Positions 1 to 8,582 of a DNA stretch of 64,000 nucleotides are shown piece after piece. Under the pieces are notes generated by a model. It had not been told where the DNA came from and did no database searches. It saw only the letters and a list, made by a program, of their open reading frames with translations. The DNA comes from Pseudopedobacter sp043763845 (lineage in GTDB: Bacteria; Bacteroidota; Bacteroidia; Sphingobacteriales; Sphingobacteriaceae): NCBI GenBank assembly GCA_043763845.1, contig JAYULE010000185.1, forward strand, positions 1 through 64,000. The letters are read 5' to 3'. Position 1 is the stretch's first letter. Each line of letters begins with the position of its first letter. A program made the position numbers and the translations under genes.

Positions 1-1
1 C

Positions 2-916
2 AATGAAGAATTAATTGATTTAAAAGATACCATATATAAAAAAAGCTTAACGGCCGAAATTGCAGAAATGCAAATAAAATACGAAACCGAGAAAAAACAA
101 CAAAATATTAACTTGTTAAATAAAGAAAATAAAATACAAAAACTTACAGTTGCAAGGCGAAATACATATTTAGTAATAAGTTTAGGAGCATTATTAACCA
201 CTTTTTTATTAGGATTTTTGTTTTACAACCGATATAAACTTAAACAAGAAACACGTTTACAATCAGAAATAATAAAACAGCAAGATTTAGCTACCAAAGC
301 TGTTTTAGAAGCCGAAGAAAAAGAACGTAAACGCATTGCTGGCGATTTACACGATGGCGTAGGCCAACTTTTCTCGGTTGTTAAAATGAACCTTTCGGGA
401 TTGTTAGACAGATTAAAACCAACCCTTACCAACGATAAGATATTAGCCGAAAAAACCTTAGCCTTGGTAGATGAAAGTTGCAAAGAAGTTCGCAATATAT
501 CGCACCAAATGATGCCAAATTTATTGTTAAAAGCAGGTTTAGCATCTGCAATTAAAGATTTTATTGATAAAATTGATAAAGAAAGTTTAAAAGTTAACCT
601 ACAAACTGTAGGCCTAAACCAACGGTTAAGTACCAATATTGAACTTGTTTTGTACCGCGTATTGCAAGAAACCGTTAATAACGTAATTAAACATGCCAAA
701 GCCAGCCAATTAAACTTACAATTGGTTAAAGATACTGAAAGTATAACTGCTACAATTGAAGATAATGGTAAAGGTTTCGATAAAAACTTGATTGAAAAAT
801 TTGAGGGTATTGGCTTAAAAAACATTCGCACCAGGGTTGAGTATTTAAAAGGTTCTGTTGATTTTGATAGCCAATTAAATGGCGGTACAGTGGTTAGTAT
901 TTGGATACCGCTGTAA
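2..916 (+). CDS. Sensor histidine kinase, NarL/DesK-type (5' end outside window)
   Basis: The frame is open from base 2, so the N-terminus lies outside the window and the ATG at 68 is internal. What remains is a coiled-coil stretch, one membrane helix (about codons 57-75), a HisKA_3 dimerisation helix with the phospho-acceptor histidine in RKRIAGDLHDGVGQ (His codon at 350-352), and a HATPase_c domain with N box (ETVNNVIKHA), DNGKGF and a GIGLKNI glycine motif. This order is typical of Bacteroidota kinases that carry TPR repeats upstream and partner a LuxR-type response regulator; that partner is not in view. The role (autophosphorylation and phosphotransfer at the inner membrane) follows from the family. 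It converges on dprA with 24 bases between. Signal and target are unknown. Confidence 0.93.
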   Translation, partial: NEELIDLKDTIYKKSLTAEIAEMQIKYETEKKQQNINLLNKENKIQKLTVARRNTYLVISLGALLTTFLLGFLFYNRYKLKQETRLQSEIIKQQDLATKAVLEAEEKERKRIAGDLHDGVGQLFSVVKMNLSGLLDRLKPTLTNDKILAEKTLALVDESCKEVRNISHQMMPNLLLKAGLASAIKDFIDKIDKESLKVNLQTVGLNQRLSTNIELVLYRVLQETVNNVIKHAKASQLNLQLVKDTESITATIEDNGKGFDKNLIEKFEGIGLKNIRTRVEYLKGSVDFDSQLNGGTVVSIWIPL

Positions 917-940
917 TTTTTTTATAGTTACTGATTTCAA

Positions 941-2029
941 TCACCCCAACTTATACACTTTCCCTGGCAAGGCAATAATAAGCCCTTGCATTTCTAAGTT
1001 TAAAATCAGCATGGCTAATTTACTTTGTGGCATATTTAGGTTATACTGTAATTCATCAAAATTGGTACAAGTTTTTTGGGCAATTAGGTTTACTATTTTT
1101 TGTTCATCGGGGTTTAAGGTTGGGTAAATGCTTAATTGTTGTGGCTGAGGGTTTAGTTTATTTTCTACCCAGCCTAAAATATATTCAATGTCTTCTACTT
1201 TTGTAATAAGTTGTGCTCGGTTGGTTTTTATTAGGTAATTGCAACCCTCCGAAAACTCTTCATCTACGCCACCAGGTAATGCAAAAACATCTCGATTGTA
1301 CGAATTTGCAATTTGTGCAGTAATTAAAGCGCCGCCCTTTATAGCAGCTTCAACTACAATTGTAGCATCGGCCATGCCTGCAATTATGCGGTTTCGTTTC
1401 GGAAAATTTTGCCTATCGGGGTTGGTTGCCGATGGAAACTCGGTTAACAAACCTCCATTTGCAAGCATTTTTTCGGCTGTGTTGCGGTGTATGGCTGGGT
1501 AAATTCTATCTAAGCCATGACCTAAAACCCCAACCGTTGCCACTTGGTTTGCTAATGCGGCTTTGTGTGCAGCAATATCAATACCATAAGCCAAACCACT
1601 TGCTACTAATATATTATGTTTTTGTAAACCCAAAATTAACCTTTCGCAAAACGCCCTACCATAAGCAGTAGCATTACGTGTACCCACAACTGCAACTATT
1701 TTTTGGTTATTTAAGTTGGTGTTTCCCTTAAAATAAAGCAGCGATGGCGCATCCTCGCAATTAAGTAAGCGTTTCGGATAATTTGTTTCTGTATAAAAAA
1801 GTGTTGCAATTTTAAACTTTTCTATAAATTTAATTTCGGTTTCGGCTCTGTTAAAAGTTTCTTTATTTAAAATAGATTTTGCGGTTATAGGGCCAATACC
1901 AGGTATTTTTTTTAGTTGCTCGGCTTTGGTGTTAAATACAGCTTCGGCACTACCACAATAACTAACAAGTTGCCTAATGTTTAAGTGGCCAACGCCTTTT
2001 ACCATTGTTAAAGCTATGTTATGCAGCAT
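941..2029 (-). CDS. dprA: DNA-processing protein DprA
   Basis: DprA/Smf binds incoming single-stranded DNA during natural transformation and loads RecA. The 362-residue protein has an N-terminal helix-hairpin-helix region (IPGIGPITAKSIL). A Rossmann-like DprA core follows, with VAVVGTRNAT, SGLAYGIDIAAHKAAL, LLTEFP, FPKRNRIIAG and KGGALITAQIA, and then a C-terminal winged-helix-like domain (about residues 300-362). Length is normal for the family. It is the last gene of a minus-strand operon, 7 bases after rsmG. Its presence suggests, but does not prove, competence. Function is confident from the motifs. Confidence 0.96.
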   Translation of the reverse strand: MLHNIALTMVKGVGHLNIRQLVSYCGSAEAVFNTKAEQLKKIPGIGPITAKSILNKETFNRAETEIKFIEKFKIATLFYTETNYPKRLLNCEDAPSLLYFKGNTNLNNQKIVAVVGTRNATAYGRAFCERLILGLQKHNILVASGLAYGIDIAAHKAALANQVATVGVLGHGLDRIYPAIHRNTAEKMLANGGLLTEFPSATNPDRQNFPKRNRIIAGMADATIVVEAAIKGGALITAQIANSYNRDVFALPGGVDEEFSEGCNYLIKTNRAQLITKVEDIEYILGWVENKLNPQPQQLSIYPTLNPDEQKIVNLIAQKTCTNFDELQYNLNMPQSKLAMLILNLEMQGLIIALPGKVYKLG

Positions 2030-2036
2030 AATTATT

Positions 2037-2669
2037 TTATTGAGCCGGAAAATATACTACATATTTAGTTTCAAAAAAATCTTCTTCAAAAAAATCTTTT
2101 ATCGCAAAAAGTTGTACTCTCTTTAATCCCGAATCTTCAATTTCGGTACTTAAATCTCCTCCTTTTAAATACAAAACTCCATTTTTTAAACCTTTACTTG
2201 TGGTTATGTTAAACTTTTTGTTTATCCATGGATAAAATTCTTTTAAACTGGTAACGGCTCGCGACACTATAAAATCAAACTTTTGGTCTATCTGGTCGGC
2301 TCTAATATGTAAGGCTGTTAAGTTTTTAAGTTCAATACCCTCGGCTACAGCATTAACAACTTTAATTTTCTTACCAATAGCATCAACCAAGGTAAAATTA
2401 ACTTCGGGAAAAAGTATGGCTAAAGGTAAGCCCGGAAAACCGCCACCAGTACCCACATCTAACACTTGTGTTCCGGGTAAAAAAGAGTGTATTTTTGCTA
2501 TTGCAAGCGAGTGTAAAATATGCCTTTCGTACAATAAATCAATATCTTTACGGCTAATTACATTTATTTTAGCATTCCAAAATACATACAAATCGTATAA
2601 TTTATCGAATTGTGTGAGTTGTTGCTGACTTAATATCGGAAAATATTTAGTAATAATTTTAGAAGTCAC
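2037..2669 (-). CDS. rsmG: 16S rRNA (guanine527-N7)-methyltransferase RsmG
   Basis: RsmG (GidB) methylates G527 of 16S rRNA with S-adenosylmethionine in the cytoplasm. The 210-residue protein has the SAM-binding glycine loop VLDVGTGGGFPGLPLAI, the acidic strand end FTLVDAIGKK, and the downstream VSRAV motif typical of the family. The chosen start is GTG at 2669, which overlaps the end of the ECF sigma gene by 11 bases and suggests translational coupling. It lies between the sigma factor and dprA in the operon. No oddities apart from the GTG start. Confidence 0.95.
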   Translation of the reverse strand: MTSKIITKYFPILSQQQLTQFDKLYDLYVFWNAKINVISRKDIDLLYERHILHSLAIAKIHSFLPGTQVLDVGTGGGFPGLPLAILFPEVNFTLVDAIGKKIKVVNAVAEGIELKNLTALHIRADQIDQKFDFIVSRAVTSLKEFYPWINKKFNITTSKGLKNGVLYLKGGDLSTEIEDSGLKRVQLFAIKDFFEEDFFETKYVVYFPAQ

Positions 2670-3267
2670 TATTTGTATTTTTTTTTCTGCGGTTTAAAAT
2701 ATCGGCCAATAAACCTTTGGCTCTAAATAATCTTGCTTTTACTGTTCCAATAGGTATTTCTAATTCAGCTGCTATTTCATCATAGCTTTTTTCGCCATAA
2801 TACCTTAACTCAATCAATTTCAAGTAATATTCTGGCAATTGATTAATTACGTCTTTTAATATCGTAACTTGTTGTTTTTTTATTGTGGCCTCTTCGGGCG
2901 TTAATAATTTGGATGGTATTTCTAAAGTTTTATCTTCCTCTTTGTAAAAAGTTTCTAATGAAATTGTGTTTTGTTTTCTTTTGCGCAAAAAATCAATAGC
3001 ATTATTAGTAGCTATTTTAAAAAGCCAAGTACTAAATGCAAAGTCGGGTTTATATTTTTCTAAATTTTCAAAGGCTTTACTAAATGTTAATTGTGTAACA
3101 TCATTGGCATCATCTTGGTTGTTTAACATTTTATTTACCATATAAAAAACGCTGTCTTTATAATGATTCATTAATTGGGTAAATGCCTTTTGATTACCTT
3201 GTTTAGCCTCTTGTATTATGTAAAAATCTTTTTTTGCATTTTCAGAAAAATTAGGATTTATTTCCAT
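2659..3267 (-). CDS. ECF-type RNA polymerase sigma factor
   Basis: 202 residues with sigma-70 region 2 (about 25-100: AFTQLMNHYKDSVFYMV, DANDVTQLTF, FSTWLFKIATNNAIDFLRK) and region 4 (about 135-190: QLPEYYLKLIELRYYGEKSY, then the helix-turn-helix EIAAELEIPIGTVKARL). Regions 1 and 3 are absent, as in extracytoplasmic-function sigma factors. It starts inside the 3' end of the glycosyltransferase gene (10-base overlap) and its own 3' end overlaps rsmG, so the four genes form one unit. No anti-sigma gene is adjacent, so it may be controlled only at the level of expression, or its partner may lie elsewhere. The regulon is unknown. Confidence 0.93.
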   Translation of the reverse strand: MEINPNFSENAKKDFYIIQEAKQGNQKAFTQLMNHYKDSVFYMVNKMLNNQDDANDVTQLTFSKAFENLEKYKPDFAFSTWLFKIATNNAIDFLRKRKQNTISLETFYKEEDKTLEIPSKLLTPEEATIKKQQVTILKDVINQLPEYYLKLIELRYYGEKSYDEIAAELEIPIGTVKARLFRAKGLLADILNRRKKNTNSDF

Positions 3268-4385
3268 CTTACTTTTTTCTTAAATAAACCAAATATGCCT
3301 AATATAAAAGTGAAAATATAATAAATAGGATCGGTAATAATTATCCACCACGCTAAATCTTTAGATTGTAATTTTAAAAAGCCTTTGTAATAAAAAATTA
3401 GTTGCAAAATGTATCTAAAAAAGAAAATACTTATAACGGCAACAATCGCAACTTTTAAAAGTATTAAACCTATTAAAGTAAAATAAAATAACAAACCGCT
3501 TAAAAACTGCAAAGTTAAAATTGCTTTATGGCTGCTTTTATAGGCTTTACCTGCACCCAAATGTCTAAATTTTTGTATCCAATAACTTACAAATGTGTTT
3601 TTGGGTTGGCTTACAGTTTGTGCATCGAAACTGTATTCTAAAGCAACATTTAACTTATTTGCATGTTGGTTTACAAATAAATCATCATCGCCCGATGGTA
3701 TGTGCATATGCGATGCAAAACCTTTACCTTTAAAAAACAACGATTTTTTGTACGATAGGTTTCTACCTACGCCCATATAAGGCATCCCCCAAAGGGCAAA
3801 ACCAAAATAATTTATGGCTGTTAAAAAGGTTTCGTAACGTATAACTTTATTTAAAAAACCAGGTTTATGTTGATAAGGCGAACAGCCCAAAACAATTTCT
3901 ATGGCGGGGTTTTGGTAATGGTTTACCATTTTACTTATCCAGTTATCTGATTCTGGTTTACAATCGGCATCGGTAAAAAGTAAAATTTCGTTGGTTGCAG
4001 CTTTAATACCTAATGTTGCAGCAAACTTTTTGCTGGTTTTATGCCTTGGGTGTTCTTCAATAGTTACTACTTTTAATTTGGTGGGATAGCGGTTTAAAAA
4101 TTCTTTCAAAAAATCCTCACTACCATCAAAAGAGCAATCGTTTACTACAATTACTTCAAAATTAGGGTAATTTTGATTTAATACAAAATCTAAATTTAAT
4201 GCTAAATTTTTTCTTTCGTTACGGGCACATATAATTACCGATACGCTGTTTGTTAAGGTTTGGTTACTAGTTGTAATTAACTTTTTTAGAGAAAACTTAC
4301 CTTGCACAGCAATTATAAAATAGGTTTGTACAAAAAAGCACAATACAAATACCGAGAATAAAGCGTAAAATAAATAAATTTCCAA
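3258..4385 (-). CDS. Membrane-associated family 2 glycosyltransferase
   Basis: 375 residues. An N-terminal membrane helix is followed by a GT2 (GT-A fold) catalytic domain: SVIICARNERKNL for nucleotide-sugar binding, VIVVNDCSFDGS, the metal-binding DADCKP, and PSGDDDLFVNQHANK near the acceptor site. The C-terminus holds about three membrane helices. It probably transfers a sugar from a nucleotide-sugar to a lipid or polysaccharide acceptor at the inner membrane; donor and acceptor cannot be read from the sequence. It is the first gene of the minus-strand operon ending in dprA and is divergent from tgt. Confidence 0.9.
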   Translation of the reverse strand: MEIYLFYALFSVFVLCFFVQTYFIIAVQGKFSLKKLITTSNQTLTNSVSVIICARNERKNLALNLDFVLNQNYPNFEVIVVNDCSFDGSEDFLKEFLNRYPTKLKVVTIEEHPRHKTSKKFAATLGIKAATNEILLFTDADCKPESDNWISKMVNHYQNPAIEIVLGCSPYQHKPGFLNKVIRYETFLTAINYFGFALWGMPYMGVGRNLSYKKSLFFKGKGFASHMHIPSGDDDLFVNQHANKLNVALEYSFDAQTVSQPKNTFVSYWIQKFRHLGAGKAYKSSHKAILTLQFLSGLLFYFTLIGLILLKVAIVAVISIFFFRYILQLIFYYKGFLKLQSKDLAWWIIITDPIYYIFTFILGIFGLFKKKVRWK

Positions 4386-4475
4386 AGAAGAAAGTGTTAA
4401 AAAATAGTTTCGCTAAAATACGTATTTATCTATGGTATGGCAATAAAATGTAAAACAATAGCTAATTTAAAATGC

Positions 4476-4483
4476 TATTTTTG
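4476..4483 (+). promoter_or_regulatory. Putative -7 box upstream of tgt
   Basis: TATTTTTG matches the Bacteroidota -7 consensus TAnnTTTG. No clear -33 TTG sits at the usual spacing. The box lies 23 bases before the ATG at 4506 and downstream of an earlier in-frame ATG at 4437, so it supports 4506 as the real start of tgt. Confidence 0.45.
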
Positions 4484-4505
4484 CATTTTGCCAAAATACA
4501 AATTA

Positions 4506-5636
4506 ATGAATTTTAAAATTAACGCAAACGATATTCATAGTAAAGCCCGAGCAGCAACCTTAACCACCGACCACGGCGATGTACAAACCCCAATTTTTAT
4601 GCCAGTAGGTACGGCCGGTACGGTAAAAGCGGTTCATCAAAGTGAGTTAGCAGATGATATTAAAGCACAAATAATTTTAGGTAACACGTACCACTTATAC
4701 CTACGCCCAGGTTTGGAAACTATTGAGCAAGCTGGCGGTTTACATAAATTTATAGGTTGGGATAAGCCCATTTTAACCGATAGCGGAGGCTACCAAGTAT
4801 ATTCTTTAGCACAAGTACGCAAAATAAAAGAAGAAGGAGTAACCTTTAAATCGCATATTGACGGTTCCAAACATTTATTTACACCCGAAAACGTAATTGA
4901 TATACAGCGAACTATTGGTGCCGATATAATTATGGCTTTTGACGAATGTACACCCTACCCTTGTGAGTTTAACTACGCCCGCCAATCTATTGATATGACA
5001 CACCGCTGGTTAAAACGCTGCATTACAAGATTTGACGAAACCGAAGGTAAATATGGCTACAACCAAACTTTTTTTCCTATTGTACAGGGTTCGGTTTATA
5101 AAGATTTACGCATTAAATCGGCAGAATTTATTGCCAGTTGCGAACAAGAAGGTAATGCAATTGGCGGACTATCGGTTGGCGAACCTGCCGAAGAAATGTA
5201 TGCCATGACCGAGGTGGTTTGCAACGTACTGCCCGCACACAAACCTCGCTACCTTATGGGCGTTGGTACACCTATTAACTTGTTAGAAAACATTGCTTTA
5301 GGTATTGATATGTTTGATTGTGTAATGCCCACCCGCAATGCTCGCAACGGTATGCTATTTACACAACATGGCTTTATAAATATCAAAAATGAGAAATGGA
5401 AGAACGATTTTTCGCCAATTGATGCCGATAGCACTTTATTTTCGGATTTAAACTACTCTAAAGCGTACTTGCGGCATTTAATACATTCGAAAGAAATTTT
5501 GGGTTCGCAAATTGCTACCTTACACAACTTACATTTTTACATTTGGTTGGTACAACAAGCCCGAGAAAAAATTATTAGCGGCGAGTTTTATGATTGGAAA
5601 AATAAAATGGTAAAACAATTAGCAACAAGGCTTTAA
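4506..5636 (+). CDS. tgt: Queuine tRNA-ribosyltransferase (tRNA-guanine transglycosylase)
   Basis: Tgt exchanges guanine 34 of GUN-anticodon tRNAs for preQ1 in queuosine synthesis. The start at 4506 gives 376 residues beginning directly with the conserved core; the in-frame ATG at 4437 would add 23 unconserved residues and lies before the putative -7 box. Visible signatures: DSGGYQ with Asp92, DECTPYP, GGLSVGEP, and the nucleophile Asp271 in FDCVMPTRNARNG. The usual zinc site CxCxxC is missing: the segment aligned to it (about residues 306-316, DADSTLFSDLN) has no cysteine, although the expected fourth ligand His340 (ATLHNL) is kept. The permease gene starts on the very next base after the stop. 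Confidence 0.95.
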   Translation: MNFKINANDIHSKARAATLTTDHGDVQTPIFMPVGTAGTVKAVHQSELADDIKAQIILGNTYHLYLRPGLETIEQAGGLHKFIGWDKPILTDSGGYQVYSLAQVRKIKEEGVTFKSHIDGSKHLFTPENVIDIQRTIGADIIMAFDECTPYPCEFNYARQSIDMTHRWLKRCITRFDETEGKYGYNQTFFPIVQGSVYKDLRIKSAEFIASCEQEGNAIGGLSVGEPAEEMYAMTEVVCNVLPAHKPRYLMGVGTPINLLENIALGIDMFDCVMPTRNARNGMLFTQHGFINIKNEKWKNDFSPIDADSTLFSDLNYSKAYLRHLIHSKEILGSQIATLHNLHFYIWLVQQAREKIISGEFYDWKNKMVKQLATRL

Positions 5637-6731
5637 ATGAATATTTTAGATAAATATATTAAACTTATAGATTGGTATATTATTAAAAAATACCTTGGCA
5701 CTTTTGTGTTTACCTTGGCCATTTTTACGGTTATTACCGTAGTTTTTGATATATCGGAAAAGCTAGACGATTTTTTAAAAAACGATGTTACTACATACAA
5801 CATTGTTTTTCAATACTATGCGGGGTTTATTCCGTTTTACCTTAATTTTTTATCGCCTTTAATAAACTTTATTGCTGTAATATTTTTTACAGCAAAAATG
5901 GCCGATCAAACCGAAATTGTGCCCATACTTTGCGGTGGTGCAAGTTTCAATAGGTTTTTAAGGCCTTACCTAATTGCATCAACCTTAATATTTTTGGTAA
6001 GTATGGGATTTAATCTTTTTATAATTCCCGAAACAAATAGGTTGATGACAACTTTTGAAAATAAGTTTTTAAAAAACCACGAAAACTATAAAAATAATGT
6101 TCATTTACAGTTAGATAGTAATACTTATATATTTTTAGAATCGTTTGATAATGCCAGTAACGGAGGAAACAGGTTTTCTTTAGAGAAATTTGATGGGGAT
6201 AAATTAAAAACTAAAATAGTGGCCGACCGAATATCATTTGATACTTTAAGTAGAAAATGGACTATTGAAAATTACACCAAACGTACAGTAGATGGGCTAA
6301 AAGAAAAAATGACCCGTGGCCCAAAATTAGATACCCTATTAGATATGCGCCCAATTGATTTTGATGCCCGAGACAACATATACTCGGCTATGAATTTTTG
6401 GGAATTAAACGAAAAAATACAAAAAGAAAAAATACGTGGTTCGGGTATTATGGTTAACTTAGAGTTAGAAAAATATAAACGCTGGACGTATCCTTTTTCG
6501 GCCTATGTACTAACTTTAATTGGTGTTGCGCTATCTTCGCGTAAGGTACGTGGCGGTGTTGGCTTGCCCTTAGGTGTGGGTATTTTGCTAAGCTTTGTTT
6601 ATATTTTATTTATTCAATTTGCTAACACATTTGCCTTAAAAGGAGGTTTACCACCAATTGTTGCTGTTATAATACCCAATATAATTTTTGGTTTATTAGG
6701 TATTTTTTTACTTATTAAGGCGCCTAAATAA
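5637..6731 (+). CDS. LptF/LptG (YjgP/YjgQ) family permease
   Basis: 364 residues with membrane helices near the N-terminus (about 17-40, 55-85, 105-128), a central periplasmic beta-rich domain (about 130-270), and three C-terminal helices (about 285-362). This is the layout of LptF/LptG, the membrane parts of the lipopolysaccharide transporter that passes LPS to the periplasmic bridge. The ATG follows the tgt stop without a gap, a linkage often seen in Bacteroidota. Whether it plays the LptF or LptG role cannot be decided from this gene alone. Confidence 0.92.
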   Translation: MNILDKYIKLIDWYIIKKYLGTFVFTLAIFTVITVVFDISEKLDDFLKNDVTTYNIVFQYYAGFIPFYLNFLSPLINFIAVIFFTAKMADQTEIVPILCGGASFNRFLRPYLIASTLIFLVSMGFNLFIIPETNRLMTTFENKFLKNHENYKNNVHLQLDSNTYIFLESFDNASNGGNRFSLEKFDGDKLKTKIVADRISFDTLSRKWTIENYTKRTVDGLKEKMTRGPKLDTLLDMRPIDFDARDNIYSAMNFWELNEKIQKEKIRGSGIMVNLELEKYKRWTYPFSAYVLTLIGVALSSRKVRGGVGLPLGVGILLSFVYILFIQFANTFALKGGLPPIVAVIIPNIIFGLLGIFLLIKAPK

Positions 6732-6734
6732 AAA

Positions 6735-7607
6735 ATGTCATCAATAAAAAAAAGCATTATTACCCTTCATATTACTGTTTTTGTTTGGGGTTTTACAGGC
6801 ATTTTAGGTGCATTAATAAGTATTAACGAATATCAATTGGTATGGTATAGGGTGTTAATTGCAGCAATATCATTAGGGTTGTTTTGTGTTATTAAAAAAA
6901 TATCGCTCAAGGCGGATTTAAATTCAATACTTAAATTGTTGGCAACTGGTTTGCTTTTAGGGTTACATTGGATATTATTTTTTGGTGCAATAAAAGCCTC
7001 AAATGTATCTATTACAATGGTTTGCATATCGTCGTTAACTTTATTTGCAGCCATACTAGAGCCTATTTTTAATCGAGTTAAAATTTCGAAACTTGAGGTG
7101 CTAATAGGAATAATAATCATATTTGGTATTTACCTAATATTTCAATTCGAGGGTAAATATACCGCAGGCATAATTTTGGGTTTAAGTAGTGCTTTTGTAG
7201 CAACCCTATTCACAATTATAAACGGTAAACAAATTAAAAACCGAAGTGCGTTAATAATTAGTTTTTACGAATTAGTGGGCGCATTTTTAGGTGTTTCGGT
7301 TTATTTGTTTTTTAAAAGCGGTATGCAACAAAACCTTTATTTACCCATTTCCGATATGTTTTACCTGTTAATTTTAGGCACTGTATGTACATCGGTAGCG
7401 TATGTATATGGTGTTGGAGTAATGCAACATTTATCGGCTTTTAGGGTAATGTTAATTACCAATTTAGAACCCATTTATGCCATAATTATGGCGCTATTAA
7501 TTTTCGGTAAAACCGAGCAAATGAGTAATCAGTTTTATATAGGTGCAGTAATTATATTAATTGCAATATTTAGTTACCCTCTTATAAAAAAGCATTTAGC
7601 AAAGTAA
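6735..7607 (+). CDS. EamA/DMT-family transporter
   Basis: 290 residues with about ten hydrophobic helices in two EamA repeats (roughly 6-135 and 148-285), including the typical end of the second repeat, LSAFRVMLITNLEPIYAIIM. It is an inner-membrane carrier of the drug/metabolite transporter superfamily; the substrate (metabolite or amino acid) is not predictable. The gene starts 3 bases after the permease stop and is likely cotranscribed with tgt. It converges on the Hpt gene. Confidence 0.92.
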   Translation: MSSIKKSIITLHITVFVWGFTGILGALISINEYQLVWYRVLIAAISLGLFCVIKKISLKADLNSILKLLATGLLLGLHWILFFGAIKASNVSITMVCISSLTLFAAILEPIFNRVKISKLEVLIGIIIIFGIYLIFQFEGKYTAGIILGLSSAFVATLFTIINGKQIKNRSALIISFYELVGAFLGVSVYLFFKSGMQQNLYLPISDMFYLLILGTVCTSVAYVYGVGVMQHLSAFRVMLITNLEPIYAIIMALLIFGKTEQMSNQFYIGAVIILIAIFSYPLIKKHLAK

Positions 7608-7625
7608 TTTTTTTAGCACTATAAA

Positions 7626-8000
7626 TTAACCTCTCAAAAATGAAGCTTTACTATTTTGTATTTCGATATATAACTTGTCTAAAAAAGGTAAAAAAGCAAT
7701 AAATTTTTCTTTAATACACAATATATCTATTTGTTGTTTTGCATCAAACTCCAAATCAATAAATAATTTATTTGCATAAGTAAAACCAAACATTAAAAAT
7801 GTAGGTTTAATTTTATGGCAATACTTATAAATGTTTATATAATCTTTAGTTTTTATAGCTTCTAAAATTAAATTTATTTCTAACGGCGTTTGCGTTAAAA
7901 AAAGATCCATAAGATCTACCATAAAACTTGTATCATTATCACTAATGGTAGTTAAATAATCTAAATTAAAAGTAAACTGCGGCTTAATACTGTTTTGCAT
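7626..8000 (-). CDS. Stand-alone Hpt phosphotransfer protein
   Basis: 124 residues, mostly helical. The phospho-acceptor His62 lies in YKYCHKIKPTFLMFGF, which matches the H-x-[KL]-K-[GP] signature of Hpt domains. Such proteins shuttle phosphoryl groups between receiver domains in multistep phosphorelays. It is divergent from the 8175-17002 signalling cluster, which encodes two hybrid kinases with receiver domains, so it may serve one of them (inference). No other domain is present. Confidence 0.85.
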   Translation of the reverse strand: MQNSIKPQFTFNLDYLTTISDNDTSFMVDLMDLFLTQTPLEINLILEAIKTKDYINIYKYCHKIKPTFLMFGFTYANKLFIDLEFDAKQQIDILCIKEKFIAFLPFLDKLYIEIQNSKASFLRG

Positions 8001-8113
8001 AATATTTAGAGTTTAAATTTGAGCAATAATACACCTTATTAATAAATTAGAATTAGGTTTGTAGTAATTATATTTAACGAAAAAAAAATGTTATAATTAC
8101 ATTGTTTAAAAAA

Positions 8114-8145
8114 TTGTAAAAAACATATCGTAAAATTAAATTTTG
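8114..8145 (+). promoter_or_regulatory. Putative promoter of the small-GTPase operon
   Basis: A -33-like TTG (8114-8116) is followed after 20 bases by TAAATTTTG (8137-8145), which fits the Bacteroidota TTG-N20-TAnnTTT pattern. It lies 29 bases before the ATG at 8175. An alternative -7 box, TAATTTTG, sits at 8148-8155 but has no -33 partner. The AT-rich background makes chance matches likely. Confidence 0.4.
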
Positions 8146-8174
8146 TTTAATTTTGAAAATAAAAAAATAAAAAA

Positions 8175-8573
8175 ATGTCTAAAAACCAAAACAAAGATAT
8201 TGAAAACAGTGTGGCCATAGAAAACAATTTGGAGGCCAGTACCGCAGCAAACCATCCAGAATCTGCTTCTAGAATTGAGGCAATTAAAAATCTTATTTTC
8301 GGTGAAAATATACAACAAATTGATATCGAATTTCAAACCATTAGAAACGAGATTGATAAAAAGAAAGAAGATTTAGAAAATTATATCGCATTAGTTAACA
8401 AAGAACTTTCGCAAACAATAGATAATTTAGAAACTGATTTAAATATTAGAATTACCGATTTAGATGCCAAAACAAACGATAATGTTGCTATGCTAACCCA
8501 CAAAAAAGTGGATAGGAAAATTCTGGGCGAATTATTGGTAAATATGGGCGAAAATATTTTAAAGGATTATTAA
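8175..8573 (+). CDS. Small coiled-coil protein, first gene of the GTPase operon
   Basis: 132 residues with no signal peptide or membrane helix. The first 30 residues are low-complexity and polar; residues about 45-110 form a long charged coiled coil (EIDKKKEDLENYIALVNKEL and onwards). The C-terminus (VDRKILGELLVNMGENILKD) could form a short amphipathic helix. I do not recognise the family. It is 9 bases upstream of the longin-like protein gene and in the same operon as the Ras-like GTPase, so it may act as a scaffold or effector of that GTPase (inference from position only). Confidence 0.8.
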   Translation: MSKNQNKDIENSVAIENNLEASTAANHPESASRIEAIKNLIFGENIQQIDIEFQTIRNEIDKKKEDLENYIALVNKELSQTIDNLETDLNIRITDLDAKTNDNVAMLTHKKVDRKILGELLVNMGENILKDY

Positions 8574-8582
8574 GCCTTTAAA

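Noticed and set aside
4437..4505. Longer N-terminus for tgt from the ATG at 4437
   Set aside because: The extra 23 residues are not like Tgt, and the -7 box at 4476-4483 lies inside this stretch.
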